The notes under the pieces were generated by a model. It saw only the letters and a list, made by a program, of their open reading frames with translations. It searched no databases and was not told where the DNA came from. Below, piece by piece: positions 1-6,609 of a stretch of DNA of 26,759 nucleotides. This stretch comes from CAZYTO01 sp964650405 (GTDB lineage: Bacteria; Acidobacteriota; Thermoanaerobaculia; Gp7-AA8). Position 1 is the first letter of the stretch, and each line of letters begins with the position of its first letter. A program made the position numbers and the translations under genes. The stretch lies in the NCBI GenBank assembly GCA_964650405.1, contig CAZYTO010000036.1, forward strand, positions 1-26,759, written 5' to 3'.

Positions 1-42
1 CGCTGGATCCATACGCAGGTACCGCAGGCCGCGGCGAACTGA
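1..42 (+). CDS. Possible 3' end of an upstream gene (13 codons)
   Basis: Frame 1 is open from the window edge and ends in TGA at 40-42, reading RWIHTQVPQAAAN. Ten bases later a hairpin begins (52-83), the arrangement expected at the end of a transcription unit. The piece is too short to assign a family, and chance openness over 13 codons is easy, so this is a weak call resting mainly on the hairpin. Confidence 0.25.
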   Translation, partial: RWIHTQVPQAAAN

Positions 43-51
43 CGGCGAGCC

Positions 52-83
52 GGGGCAACGTGACCAGACCGGTCCGTTGCCCC
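52..83 (+). terminator. Hairpin, terminator-like, without U-tract
   Basis: GGGGCAACG (52-60) pairs perfectly with CGTTGCCCC (75-83). Inside it, after one bulged T, GACC (62-65) pairs with GGTC (71-74), leaving a small loop. No T-run follows, so it is not a classical intrinsic terminator. It may still stop transcription or protect a 3' end just after the stop codon at 40-42. Confidence 0.4.
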
Positions 84-412
84 TGAGCACTGAGTACAGC
101 TTCCCGGAGATCCGTGTCCGCAGAGCAGTTCAAGGGAAACTGCGGCAGTACCTCACCTCCTGACGATGCGTCTCCGCCCCGGGGCAAGCGTTGCATACGA
201 GAGCTCGACGTGCATCCGGTCGAGCTGCACGGTTCCCTGAGGGTCGATGCGCACGGGATGCTGACGTTGTAGGTGTCCATCAGCTTCGATCTCCCACCAG
301 TGGGCCGTGGTCATGAATCGCCGCGCCCAGAACGTCACCACGCCGGGGCGCTGCGGAGTGATGAGCATCGGGTTGCGCAGCCGGGCGCTGACGATACCCT
401 GGATGGCGCGGG
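84..412. other. Intergenic stretch without a convincing gene
   Basis: No gene could be supported here. A minus-strand frame is open from about 440 down to a stop at 153-155 (ATG at 368, 71 codons, reading MLITPQRPGVV at its start). It has no Shine-Dalgarno, no recognisable domain, and its open frame runs into the MBOAT promoter and start, so it is at best a gene remnant. The 3' end of the stretch leads into the -10 element of the downstream gene. Confidence 0.5.
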
Positions 413-418
413 TACAAT
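413..418 (+). promoter_or_regulatory. -10-like TACAAT before the MBOAT gene
   Basis: TACAAT matches the sigma-70 -10 consensus at 5 of 6 positions and lies 15 nt before the ATG at 434. Transcription starting about 7 nt downstream would leave a leader of roughly 9 nt. The intervening CCTCCACCGCTCC has no Shine-Dalgarno. No clear -35 was seen. Confidence 0.4.
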
Positions 419-433
419 GCCCTCCACCGCTCC

Positions 434-1855
434 ATGTGGTTCAACTCCTTCTCCTACCTCTGGTTCTTCCCGGCCATCCTCACCGTCTATTACGCCCTTC
501 CGTCGTGGCGGGTGCGTAAGCTTGCGCTGATGGCCGCCAGTTACTTCTTCTACGCGTGCTGGAATCCGCCGTTCGTGCTCCTGCTGGCCGCGTCGAGCCT
601 GCTCGACTACACCATCGGCCGGCTCTTGGGAGGGATGGGGTCCCGCCGAAGGCGCAAGCTCCTCGTGGCCACGGGCTGTACCGCGAACTTCGGCATCCTG
701 GCGGCCTTGAAATACGCCGGGTTCCTCCTCGGCTCGTTCTACTCGGTTTCGCACTTTCTCGGCATCGCTTCCCTGCCAGCCCTTCCCGCATGGATCGGCA
801 GGATCGTGCTGCCGGTGGGGATCTCGTTCTACACGTTTCACGGTGTCAGCTACGTCCTTGACGTCTACCGCGGGCGTATCGCGCCGAAGAAGTCGCTCAC
901 CGACTTCATGCTCTTCATCGCCTTCTTCCCGCAACTCGTGGCCGGCCCGATCCTTCGCGCCAACCAGTTTGTTCCTCAGCTCGAAACCGCCCGCCGGAAC
1001 GAACCGATCGATTGGCTGCGAGGCGGCTATCTCATCATCCTTGGACTCTTCCAGAAGATCGCCCTGGCCGACAACCTCGCGCCGCTGGCCAACGTGGTTT
1101 TCGACGATCCCGGCTCCTTCAACACCGTGGAGTTGTGGATGGGGACGTACGCGTTTGCGTTCCAGATCTATTTCGACTTCGCCGGATACTCCAACATCGC
1201 CATCGGTACGGCGCGCCTGCTGGGCTTCTCCATCCCCGAGAACTTCCGCATGCCCTACATCGCCGCCGGCTTTCGCGACTTCTGGCGGCGGTGGCACATT
1301 TCCCTCTCCACGTGGCTCCGCGACTACCTCTATTTTCCGCTGGGCGGTAACCGGCGCGGGACACTGCGCACGATGGTCAACCTCTATATCGTCATGGGCC
1401 TCGGCGGCCTCTGGCACGGTGCCAACTGGACCTTCGTGGTGTGGGGACTCCTGCACGGCACCTATCTCACCGCGGAGCACCTGCTGCAACCGGCACTGGC
1501 GCACATCCCGGGCCTGATCCGGGAGTCGCGCATCACCCGTACCCTCGCGTCGCTCCTGACCTTCCACCTGGTCTGCCTCGGCTGGGTCTTCTTCCGCGCC
1601 CGCAGCCTGAGCGCCGCCGCCGGCATGCTGGAGCAGATGCTTCTGCCCAATGAGCTGAACCTGAACTTCCACTCCTCGCTGACCATCTATCTTTGGATCG
1701 GCGCGTTCGCGATCGCGGCCGGACTGATCGCATCGCGCCGCGAACTGCTCCGGTCCGTGCCGGCGTGGGCATGGGGAGCGAGCGCCGCGGCCATGCTGTT
1801 TCTGACGCTGTACACCTGGGGCGATGCCAGTGAATTCATCTACTTCCAGTTCTGA
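434..1855 (+). CDS. MBOAT family O-acyltransferase (AlgI-like)
   Basis: Polytopic inner-membrane acyltransferase of the membrane-bound O-acyltransferase family, which moves acyl (usually acetyl) groups from the cytoplasm onto extracytoplasmic polysaccharide or cell-wall acceptors. The 473 residues match the usual AlgI length. Visible hallmarks are FQIYFDFAGYSNIAIG (243-258), the block FWRRWHISLSTWLRDY (283-298, with conserved His288), LWHGANW (326-332, with the presumed catalytic His328, the counterpart of AlgI His322), and the C-terminal FIYFQF. Many hydrophobic segments run through the chain. The next gene overlaps its last 32 nt and encodes an SGNH-type partner, the common pairing for glycan acetylation. 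No Shine-Dalgarno precedes the ATG, but a -10-like element sits 15 nt upstream. The acceptor glycan cannot be told from sequence; no alginate biosynthesis genes are nearby. Confidence 0.93.
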   Translation: MWFNSFSYLWFFPAILTVYYALPSWRVRKLALMAASYFFYACWNPPFVLLLAASSLLDYTIGRLLGGMGSRRRRKLLVATGCTANFGILAALKYAGFLLGSFYSVSHFLGIASLPALPAWIGRIVLPVGISFYTFHGVSYVLDVYRGRIAPKKSLTDFMLFIAFFPQLVAGPILRANQFVPQLETARRNEPIDWLRGGYLIILGLFQKIALADNLAPLANVVFDDPGSFNTVELWMGTYAFAFQIYFDFAGYSNIAIGTARLLGFSIPENFRMPYIAAGFRDFWRRWHISLSTWLRDYLYFPLGGNRRGTLRTMVNLYIVMGLGGLWHGANWTFVVWGLLHGTYLTAEHLLQPALAHIPGLIRESRITRTLASLLTFHLVCLGWVFFRARSLSAAAGMLEQMLLPNELNLNFHSSLTIYLWIGAFAIAAGLIASRRELLRSVPAWAWGASAAAMLFLTLYTWGDASEFIYFQF

Positions 1856-2924
1856 ACGGACCTTCGTTCGCGTCGCGGCGGTGACGTTCGCGCTGCTGCT
1901 GGCCGTGATGACGGTCTCATACGAAAGGCTCGTGCGAACGGCCGAGGCGCGCTATGGCCTGAAGCAGTCGAGCCTGATCCCGCCGCGCTCCTCGAAGGTC
2001 GACGCGCTGGTCAGGAATCTCCGCGACGGTGAACGTTACTCCGCCTACGCGATCGGAACCTCGCGTACCGAGGAGGACCTTCGATCCGACGTGCTGGCGG
2101 AAGAAGTCGGGCCGACGTTCAACCTGGGGATGGGCGGCTCGTCGCTTCTATCGGGATTCGAGATCCTCGACCTGCTCGACGCGCGGCCATCGCTCATCAT
2201 CGCAGGCGTCTCTCCGATGGACTTCACCGCCCTGGCACTGCAGCAGGGCTCGGGCGTGGTCCGGCGCGGCCGGGACTCGATCGCCTCCCTCCGGCAACCG
2301 AAGAGCGAAGAGCGCGGCCCGGCTGCCGCGGCACGCACCGCGGCCTACACGCTCCTGCATGGGGCCGCACCCCAGCGGAAGCGGAACCTGGGCCAATGGC
2401 GTGAGCGCTTCGAACGGCATGGCGACCTGCTGCAGTTTCTTAACACCGCCGACGCGGCGGTCAGGAACGACGACCTCTGGATCCACGGGTTCCTCGGCGT
2501 TCCCCGCGTGGCCACCGCCGAAACGTACGCCATGCTTCGTCCCACCACCACCCCCGCCGAGTACCTCGAGGAGCATGAGCCGCTGTACGCGCGTCTTCAG
2601 GAAGCGGTGGCCCGGCAACGAAACCGAGGCACGGACGTCGTTTTCGTCCGCCTGCCGGTCACGCCCATCCCGCGCTCGCTCGAAGATGCAGCCGGCTTCG
2701 ACCGCGACATCCGGGCTGCCTCCGCCCGCTGCGGCGTGCGCTACATCGACGGCAACCTCCTGGCCGGCGACGCGTTCATCCGTGACCGGCGCAACTTCGT
2801 CGACGGCGGACACCTGAACGTCAGCGGCGCCACGGCCTTCTCACGCCTGCTGGCAACGGCATTGCGGCAGCCGGGCACCGCCGAACGACAACAGGTGAGC
2901 CGATTCGCCGGCCCACCTTCGTGA
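1824..2924 (+). CDS. SGNH/DltD-like envelope acyltransferase or hydrolase partner of MBOAT
   Basis: The 366-residue protein has one N-terminal membrane anchor (about 14-33) and an extracytoplasmic domain. SGNH hydrolase signatures are visible: GTSRTEEDL (78-86) with Ser80 in the nucleophile position, a glycine block FNLGMGGSS (99-107), VFVRLPVTP (273-281), and DGGHLNVSG (327-335) with Asp327 and His330 in catalytic spacing. AlgJ/AlgX and DltD proteins of this fold finish acyl transfer begun by an MBOAT protein. The start overlaps the MBOAT gene by 32 nt, indicating translational coupling; GTG at 1830 is an alternative start. The exact acceptor and whether it transfers or hydrolyses are unknown. 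It ends 10 nt before a convergent gene. Confidence 0.8.
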   Translation: MPVNSSTSSSERTFVRVAAVTFALLLAVMTVSYERLVRTAEARYGLKQSSLIPPRSSKVDALVRNLRDGERYSAYAIGTSRTEEDLRSDVLAEEVGPTFNLGMGGSSLLSGFEILDLLDARPSLIIAGVSPMDFTALALQQGSGVVRRGRDSIASLRQPKSEERGPAAAARTAAYTLLHGAAPQRKRNLGQWRERFERHGDLLQFLNTADAAVRNDDLWIHGFLGVPRVATAETYAMLRPTTTPAEYLEEHEPLYARLQEAVARQRNRGTDVVFVRLPVTPIPRSLEDAAGFDRDIRAASARCGVRYIDGNLLAGDAFIRDRRNFVDGGHLNVSGATAFSRLLATALRQPGTAERQQVSRFAGPPS

Positions 2925-2934
2925 TCGTGCCGCC

Positions 2935-3252
2935 TCAGCCCCTGAGCCGGATCGGAGCGAGGTCGGTCTTCGGACTGGTGACCTGGATGGCGTACATCGA
3001 CGTCTGTCCGGACGCGGTCACCCGAAGGGTATACGGCGCGGGCGCGACGTTGTAGATCGCGAAGAAGCCGCGGCTGTCGGTATAGACCGTCGCAGAGCTC
3101 CTCCCGTCTTTCACCAGGGCCACGGCGATCCCGGACGCCGCCGTACCGCCACTCCAGAGAAGCTGGCCGCGGACAGTAACGTTGGCCTGGGCCTCGGCCG
3201 CGGCGGCCAGGAGCAGAACGAAGATGATGGTGACGGCTCCACTGCGTTTCAT
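2935..3252 (-). CDS. Small secreted carboxypeptidase-regulatory-like protein
   Basis: The 105-residue protein has a signal peptide (MKRSGAV, a hydrophobic core, then AEAQA at about 18-22). One beta-sandwich domain of the carboxypeptidase regulatory/prealbumin-like type follows: VTVRGQLLW at the start, SGIAVALVKDG, then YTDSRGFFAIYNVAPAPYTLRV, the typical turn and strand pattern. Such domains usually bind or scaffold at the cell surface and are not enzymes. The start is supported by AGGAGG 7 nt upstream, and the ATG overlaps the stop of the preceding gene as ATGA, so the two are co-translated. No function can be assigned beyond an envelope role shared with its operon partner. Confidence 0.75.
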   Translation of the reverse strand: MKRSGAVTIIFVLLLAAAAEAQANVTVRGQLLWSGGTAASGIAVALVKDGRSSATVYTDSRGFFAIYNVAPAPYTLRVTASGQTSMYAIQVTSPKTDLAPIRLRG

Positions 3253-3833
3253 GACGCTCCTCCTGACTGCTTGATCTCGACCGCCTCGGTGGTCGGCTTG
3301 TAATCGTCGTTTCGGACCAGTTCGATCTCGCCGAGCCTGATTTCATGGACCAGCGGCTTGATCATCGGTGTGACGGTCTTCGCCGTCCCCTGCGCCTCGG
3401 CGTGCGGATCGTCGCTGAACAGCTCGACCGAAGCCGGCGAATAGCCCGGCACTTCGAACGCCAGGACGGCGTCGTGCTTGAGCCGCCGCGGAATGTCGAA
3501 GTCGATGGTGAAGCTGTTCCCTTCGCGGATCTCCGTCTTCGGAGGCCGCAGCGTCACGGCAACCTTGGCGCGATCGACGGATCGGTCGATGGGGATGTGC
3601 CCCTTCACCGTCCATGACTCGACCTCGGTGGCCGGGGCAATGACTTTCGCGTAGTAGCTGCCGAGGATGACGAACAGCGCCACGTATCCGCCGAATGCGC
3701 CACCCAGCTTCATCTTCATATCGCCCGCTCCACCCGTCGTCTCCGCAGACGACGGAAGCAGCTTGAAGAGCAGATACGCCGGCAACAGCGGGAAGAAGAC
3801 CAAAGCGGCAAGGACAACGATGGTATCGATCAT
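3249..3833 (-). CDS. Membrane-anchored protein of unknown function (two TM segments, beta-rich domain)
   Basis: I do not recognise this family. The 194 residues comprise a first hydrophobic helix (about 3-26, IVVLAALVFFPLLPAYLLF), a short charged loop, a second helix (about 43-64, GGAFGGYVALFVILGSYY), and then about 130 residues with beta-strand-like alternation (for example SWTVKGHIPIDRS, RAKVAVTLRPPK) that should lie outside the cytoplasm. It ends EIKQSGGAS. AGGTG lies 6 nt upstream of the ATG as a Shine-Dalgarno. It is the first gene of a two-gene operon with an ATGA overlap to the secreted protein at 2935-3252. Two palindromes upstream (3877-3886 and 3908-3938) suggest transcriptional control. 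Confidence 0.7.
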   Translation of the reverse strand: MIDTIVVLAALVFFPLLPAYLLFKLLPSSAETTGGAGDMKMKLGGAFGGYVALFVILGSYYAKVIAPATEVESWTVKGHIPIDRSVDRAKVAVTLRPPKTEIREGNSFTIDFDIPRRLKHDAVLAFEVPGYSPASVELFSDDPHAEAQGTAKTVTPMIKPLVHEIRLGEIELVRNDDYKPTTEAVEIKQSGGAS

Positions 3834-3876
3834 GTGGCACCTCGGATGGACTCACGAAGTAGTGCACGAGCTGAGC

Positions 3877-3886
3877 GAAACGTTTC
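3877..3886. promoter_or_regulatory. GAAACGTTTC palindrome, LacI-type operator candidate
   Basis: A perfect 10-bp palindrome with central CG, resembling the core of LacI/CcpA-family operators. Its centre is about 48 nt upstream of the start at 3833, where a repressor would overlap a promoter. The symmetry does not extend beyond 10 bp and no LacI-family gene is in the window, so the call rests on shape and position. Confidence 0.35.
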
Positions 3887-3907
3887 AAGCGTCCCGGTCA
3901 CTGGCCG

Positions 3908-3938
3908 GGTAGTGGTCTAGTTTGACTAGACCAGTACC
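3908..3938. promoter_or_regulatory. Long near-perfect palindrome, operator-like, flanked by 9-bp direct repeats
   Basis: GGTAGTGGTCTAGT (3908-3921) and ACTAGACCAGTACC (3925-3938) are inverted copies with one mismatch around a 3-nt centre. The half-site TGGTCTAG resembles GntR/HutC-type operators of the DasR/NagR kind, although those sites are more compact. CACTGGCCG occurs at 3899-3907 and again at 3938-3946, bracketing the palindrome. It sits between the end of the transporter gene and the start at 3833. There is no T-run, so a terminator is less likely than a protein-binding site or a tiny palindromic insertion. Confidence 0.45.
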
Positions 3939-3982
3939 ACTGGCCGCCCGGGTTGCCCAGGCTCAGCAGGGATGGTCCGTGG

Positions 3983-5227
3983 TCAACTCTCCGGTCGCCG
4001 CCCCGCCACCAGCGCGGTTGCGGCGAAATTGCCGGTCGTATTCAGCACCGTGGCGAAGGTGTCCGGAATCGCGTCCATCGCGATGAGGATGCCGATCCCC
4101 TCGGCGGGAAGGCCGATGGACAGGAAGAGCGGCGTGAGCAGGAGAAACGCGCCGCGCGGAACGCCGGGAACGGCGAAGGCGAGGAAGACCGCGGCGAAGG
4201 CGATCGTGGCCATGCCGCCGAGGTGCAGGGGAATGCCGTAGAACCACGCTACGAACAGCGCGCCGACGGTCCATGACAGCGGCGCGGCGATCTTGAACGT
4301 CGACACCGCCAGCGGCAAGGTAAATCCCGTCACCTCTTCCGACAGTCCCAGCCCGTTCTCCCGGCTCTCGGCGCCTTCGACGAGCGCAGGCAACGCAGCG
4401 ATGGAGGAGCTGGAACTGAAGGCGATGAGCTGAGCGGGAAGCGCGGCGCGGGCGAAACGGCGCATCGGCGTTCGGGTGGCGACGGCCACGACGGGATAGA
4501 GCAGCAGCGTGAGCACGATGCAGCCGATCGAATAGACGACGATGTAGACGCCGATCGCGCCTGCCAGTGCCGAGCCGGCGTGTACCGCGAGGGGGAGCAC
4601 GAGCGCGAAGACGCCGAGGGGGGCGATGAAGATCACCCACCGCACGAGGGTCAGCATCGCCTCGCTCAATGCGCGGAAGAAACGCGTCAGCGTCTCGCGC
4701 GATGCTTCCGGGCTGCGGGCGATGGCCAGCGCAAGGAGCAACGTGAAGAGGATCAGCGGCATCATCGCGCCGTTGGCCGCCGCGGCGATCGGGTTCGGCG
4801 GCAGGAGCGACGTGAGCCACGCCGCGAACGTCTGCGCCTGGCCGCCGGCCGCAAGCGCACCGGCCGCTTCCGCCGCACCCGCAGGCAGTTGCTGCGCGCC
4901 GGTGTGCGGCGGAAACGAAGCCAGCAGCGCCGGTGCGAACGGCATCACCACGACCGCCATGCCGCCCAGCAGCAGGACGAAGACCAGCAGCGTGCGTCCG
5001 CCCATCCGCCCGACCGCCTGGATGCTGCCCGCCGAGGCGACGCCGGTGATGAGCAGCGAAACGACGAGCGGGATCACCGTCATGCGAATGGCGTTGACCC
5101 ACAGCGTCCCGATGGGCGCGATGGCGTCAGCCGCACGGATGAGCGACGCATTGCCGGAGGCTGCGACAGCCGCCCCGGCCGCAATGGCCAGTCCGAGGGC
5201 GAGGAGAACGCGCGTACTTTCCTTCAT
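3983..5227 (-). CDS. Dicarboxylate/amino acid:cation symporter family (DAACS/SDF) transporter, atypical motifs
   Basis: The 414-residue polytopic membrane protein belongs to the GltP/DctA/SDF family, which uses ion gradients to import acidic or neutral amino acids or dicarboxylates. Family marks are IRMTVIPLVV (47-56), the serine-rich hairpin AFSSSSS (269-275), and the TM8 block DAIPDTFATVLNTTGN (385-400). By my alignment to GltPh, Asp389, Thr393 and Asn396 match D394, T398 and N401, but R397 is replaced by Ala392 and the sodium ligand D405 by Asn400. The NMDGT motif is replaced by FKIAA (311-315). A neutral substrate or altered ion coupling is therefore likely. GAGGGG precedes the ATG as a Shine-Dalgarno. 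The gene starts 12 nt after the SDR gene ends, so the two probably form an operon. Confidence 0.88.
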   Translation of the reverse strand: MKESTRVLLALGLAIAAGAAVAASGNASLIRAADAIAPIGTLWVNAIRMTVIPLVVSLLITGVASAGSIQAVGRMGGRTLLVFVLLLGGMAVVVMPFAPALLASFPPHTGAQQLPAGAAEAAGALAAGGQAQTFAAWLTSLLPPNPIAAAANGAMMPLILFTLLLALAIARSPEASRETLTRFFRALSEAMLTLVRWVIFIAPLGVFALVLPLAVHAGSALAGAIGVYIVVYSIGCIVLTLLLYPVVAVATRTPMRRFARAALPAQLIAFSSSSSIAALPALVEGAESRENGLGLSEEVTGFTLPLAVSTFKIAAPLSWTVGALFVAWFYGIPLHLGGMATIAFAAVFLAFAVPGVPRGAFLLLTPLFLSIGLPAEGIGILIAMDAIPDTFATVLNTTGNFAATALVAGRRPES

Positions 5228-5239
5228 CGTCGATTCCCC

Positions 5240-5986
5240 TCACATCATCAGGTCGCCGCCGTTGATGTCGAAGGACGCGCCGGTGATGTAGCCCGCCGCC
5301 TCCGACGCCGCGAAGCAGATCAGGTCTGCCACTTCCAGCGCCGTACCGAGGCGCGGCACCGGGTAGCTCGCCGCCAATCGTTCCAGCAACTGCGGCGAAG
5401 CGTGCTCCCGCGTCAGCTCGGTATCGATCATACCGGGGCAGACGGCGTTGACGGTGATACCGAACTTCCCCAGCTCCTTCGCCGCCGCCCGCGTCAGGCC
5501 GAGCATCCCCGCCTTGGACGCCGTGTAGTGCGCACCGCCGAGGGTGCTGACCTGGCGGCCCGCGGACGATGAGACGTTCACGACGCGCCCGTAGCCCTGT
5601 GCCTTCATCGCCGGTAGCGCCGCCTGGATGAGCAGGAACGGCGCAGTCATGTTGACCTCCAGCGCCAGCCGCCACTCCTCGGCGGAAAGGTCTGGAAAGC
5701 GCGTCGACCGCGCCATGGCGGCATTGTTGACGAGGATGTCGATCCGCCCGAACCGCGCCAACGTCGCTCTCACAATCTCCTCGGCGACTCCCGGTGCCGC
5801 GAGGTCGCCGGGTATCGCAATGGCCCGCTCCCCGATGGCCCGCGCCCGCTCCTCGGCGCGCTCGCGGTCGCGGACGTTGACGGCTACCGAGGCGCCGCGC
5901 TCATGGAGCCGCGACGCAGCGGCACGACCGAGACCGCGCCAGGCGCCGGTAACGATGGCCACACGGCCGGTAAAGTCGCTTTGCAT
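5240..5986 (-). CDS. SDR family NAD(P)-dependent oxidoreductase (FabG-like)
   Basis: The 248-residue classical short-chain dehydrogenase/reductase interconverts a hydroxyl and a carbonyl group using NAD(P)(H) in the cytoplasm. The Rossmann motif TGAWRGLG is at 13-20, NNAA at 87-90, and the catalytic set is Asn112, Ser141, Tyr154 and Lys158 (YTASK). PG at 184-185 and the C-terminal GASFDINGG are also typical. The reading frame stays open upstream through the tandem-repeat array, but homology begins at MQSDFTG, so ATG 5986 is chosen. No Shine-Dalgarno precedes it; a TACAAT sits 10 nt upstream. It is followed after 12 nt by the transporter gene, so it may oxidise or reduce the imported compound. 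FabG of fatty-acid synthesis is less likely because no other fab genes are present. Confidence 0.88.
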   Translation of the reverse strand: MQSDFTGRVAIVTGAWRGLGRAAASRLHERGASVAVNVRDRERAEERARAIGERAIAIPGDLAAPGVAEEIVRATLARFGRIDILVNNAAMARSTRFPDLSAEEWRLALEVNMTAPFLLIQAALPAMKAQGYGRVVNVSSSAGRQVSTLGGAHYTASKAGMLGLTRAAAKELGKFGITVNAVCPGMIDTELTREHASPQLLERLAASYPVPRLGTALEVADLICFAASEAAGYITGASFDINGGDLMM

Positions 5987-6093
5987 GCGGGAGGGGATTG
6001 TAAGCTCACAGCCCACGACGCCGCGCCGCCCTCGAGGGCGAGCAGCAGACTGACCATGCCGCTGATGAGCAGACGACGAATCGCTGATCGCAT
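5884..6093 (-). CDS. Possible small secreted protein or truncated gene start, overlapping the SDR start
   Basis: From ATG 6093 the frame encodes about 69 residues beginning MRSAIRRLLISGMVSLLLAL, which looks like a signal peptide. An AGGGAG Shine-Dalgarno lies 8 nt upstream. The remainder is not recognisable and overlaps the first 103 nt of the SDR gene in another frame. It could be a real small exported protein, or the surviving start of a gene whose remainder was replaced by the SDR gene. The good ribosome site is the main support. Confidence 0.25.
   Translation of the reverse strand: MRSAIRRLLISGMVSLLLALEGGAASWAVSLQSPPACKATLPAVWPSLPAPGAVSVVPLRRGSMSAAPR
5997..6002 (-). promoter_or_regulatory. 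-10-like TACAAT before the SDR gene
   Basis: On the minus strand TACAAT ends 10 nt before ATG 5986. Initiation about 7 nt downstream would leave a leader of only 3-4 nt. CCCCTCCCGC between them has no Shine-Dalgarno. No good -35 was found 16-18 nt upstream. Confidence 0.35.
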
Positions 6094-6164
6094 GAAGTGC
6101 TCCCTCTTCTCTACAGGTAGTAGCGGGAGACGGGACGATGGCACCCGTGGAGGATGGCGTCTTC

Positions 6165-6491
6165 GAGCTCCATGGACGTTTCCATCGAACTCCATGGAGG
6201 CCGTCATCGAGCTCCATGGACGTCCCCATCGAGCTCCATGGACGTCCCCATCGAGCTCCATGGAGGCCCTCATCGAGCTCCATGGAGACCTCATCGAGCT
6301 CCATGGACGTCTCCATCGAGCTCCATTGGAGACCTCATCGAGCTTCATGGACGTCTCCATCGAGCTCCATGGAGGCCGTCATCGAGCTTCATGGACATCT
6401 CCATCGAGCTCCATGGAGGCCGTCATCGAGCTCCATGGACATCTCCATCGAGCTCCATGGCGCCGTCATCGAGCTCCATGGCGCCGTCATC
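6165..6491. repeat. Tandem array of 15 copies of a 22-bp palindrome-rich unit (minisatellite)
   Basis: Fifteen head-to-tail copies fill 327 bp exactly: twelve are 22 bp and three are 21 bp (copies 6, 14 and 15). Each begins GAGCTCCATGGA, or a one-base variant, so it carries adjacent GAGCTC and CCATGG palindromes. A 9-10-bp variable tail follows, either CGTCTCCATC-like (type A) or GGCCGTCATC-like (type B). A and B largely alternate, giving a roughly 44-bp higher-order unit, and the last two copies share a shortened tail. A degenerate copy precedes the array (from about 6145) and a partial one follows (GAGCTCGATGA). Because 22 is not a multiple of 3 and the unit lacks stops, several frames stay open on both strands. 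These are treated as by-products, not genes. Confidence 0.95.
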
Positions 6492-6609
6492 GAGCTCGAT
6501 GAATTCGCGAATGCGCACGGACAGGTAACCTTTGCCGAATTACCATCAACTGTGGCTTTCGTACCACACAAACTTGGTCGAATACACCGAAATAGGAAAA
6601 TGGGACAGT
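6492..6609. other. Short AT-richer spacer after the repeat array
   Basis: Together with the array and 5987-6164 this completes the stretch of about 620 nt without a confident gene between the SDR start and the end of the secreted orphan. It is clearly less GC-rich than its surroundings and contains a 10-bp palindrome, ATTCGCGAAT (6503-6512). No gene, promoter pair or terminator was convincing. Confidence 0.5.

Noticed and set aside
153..368. 71-codon minus-strand ORF near the window start
   Set aside because: No Shine-Dalgarno or recognisable domain, and its open frame is a fragment running into the MBOAT promoter; kept only as a note on the intergenic region.
335..1672. 445-codon ORF antisense to the MBOAT gene
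   Set aside because: Low-complexity shadow; the MBOAT frame contains all family motifs.
6165..6491. CRISPR array
   Set aside because: The units are directly adjacent with no unique spacers; the variable tails fall into a few recurring types and no cas gene is present.
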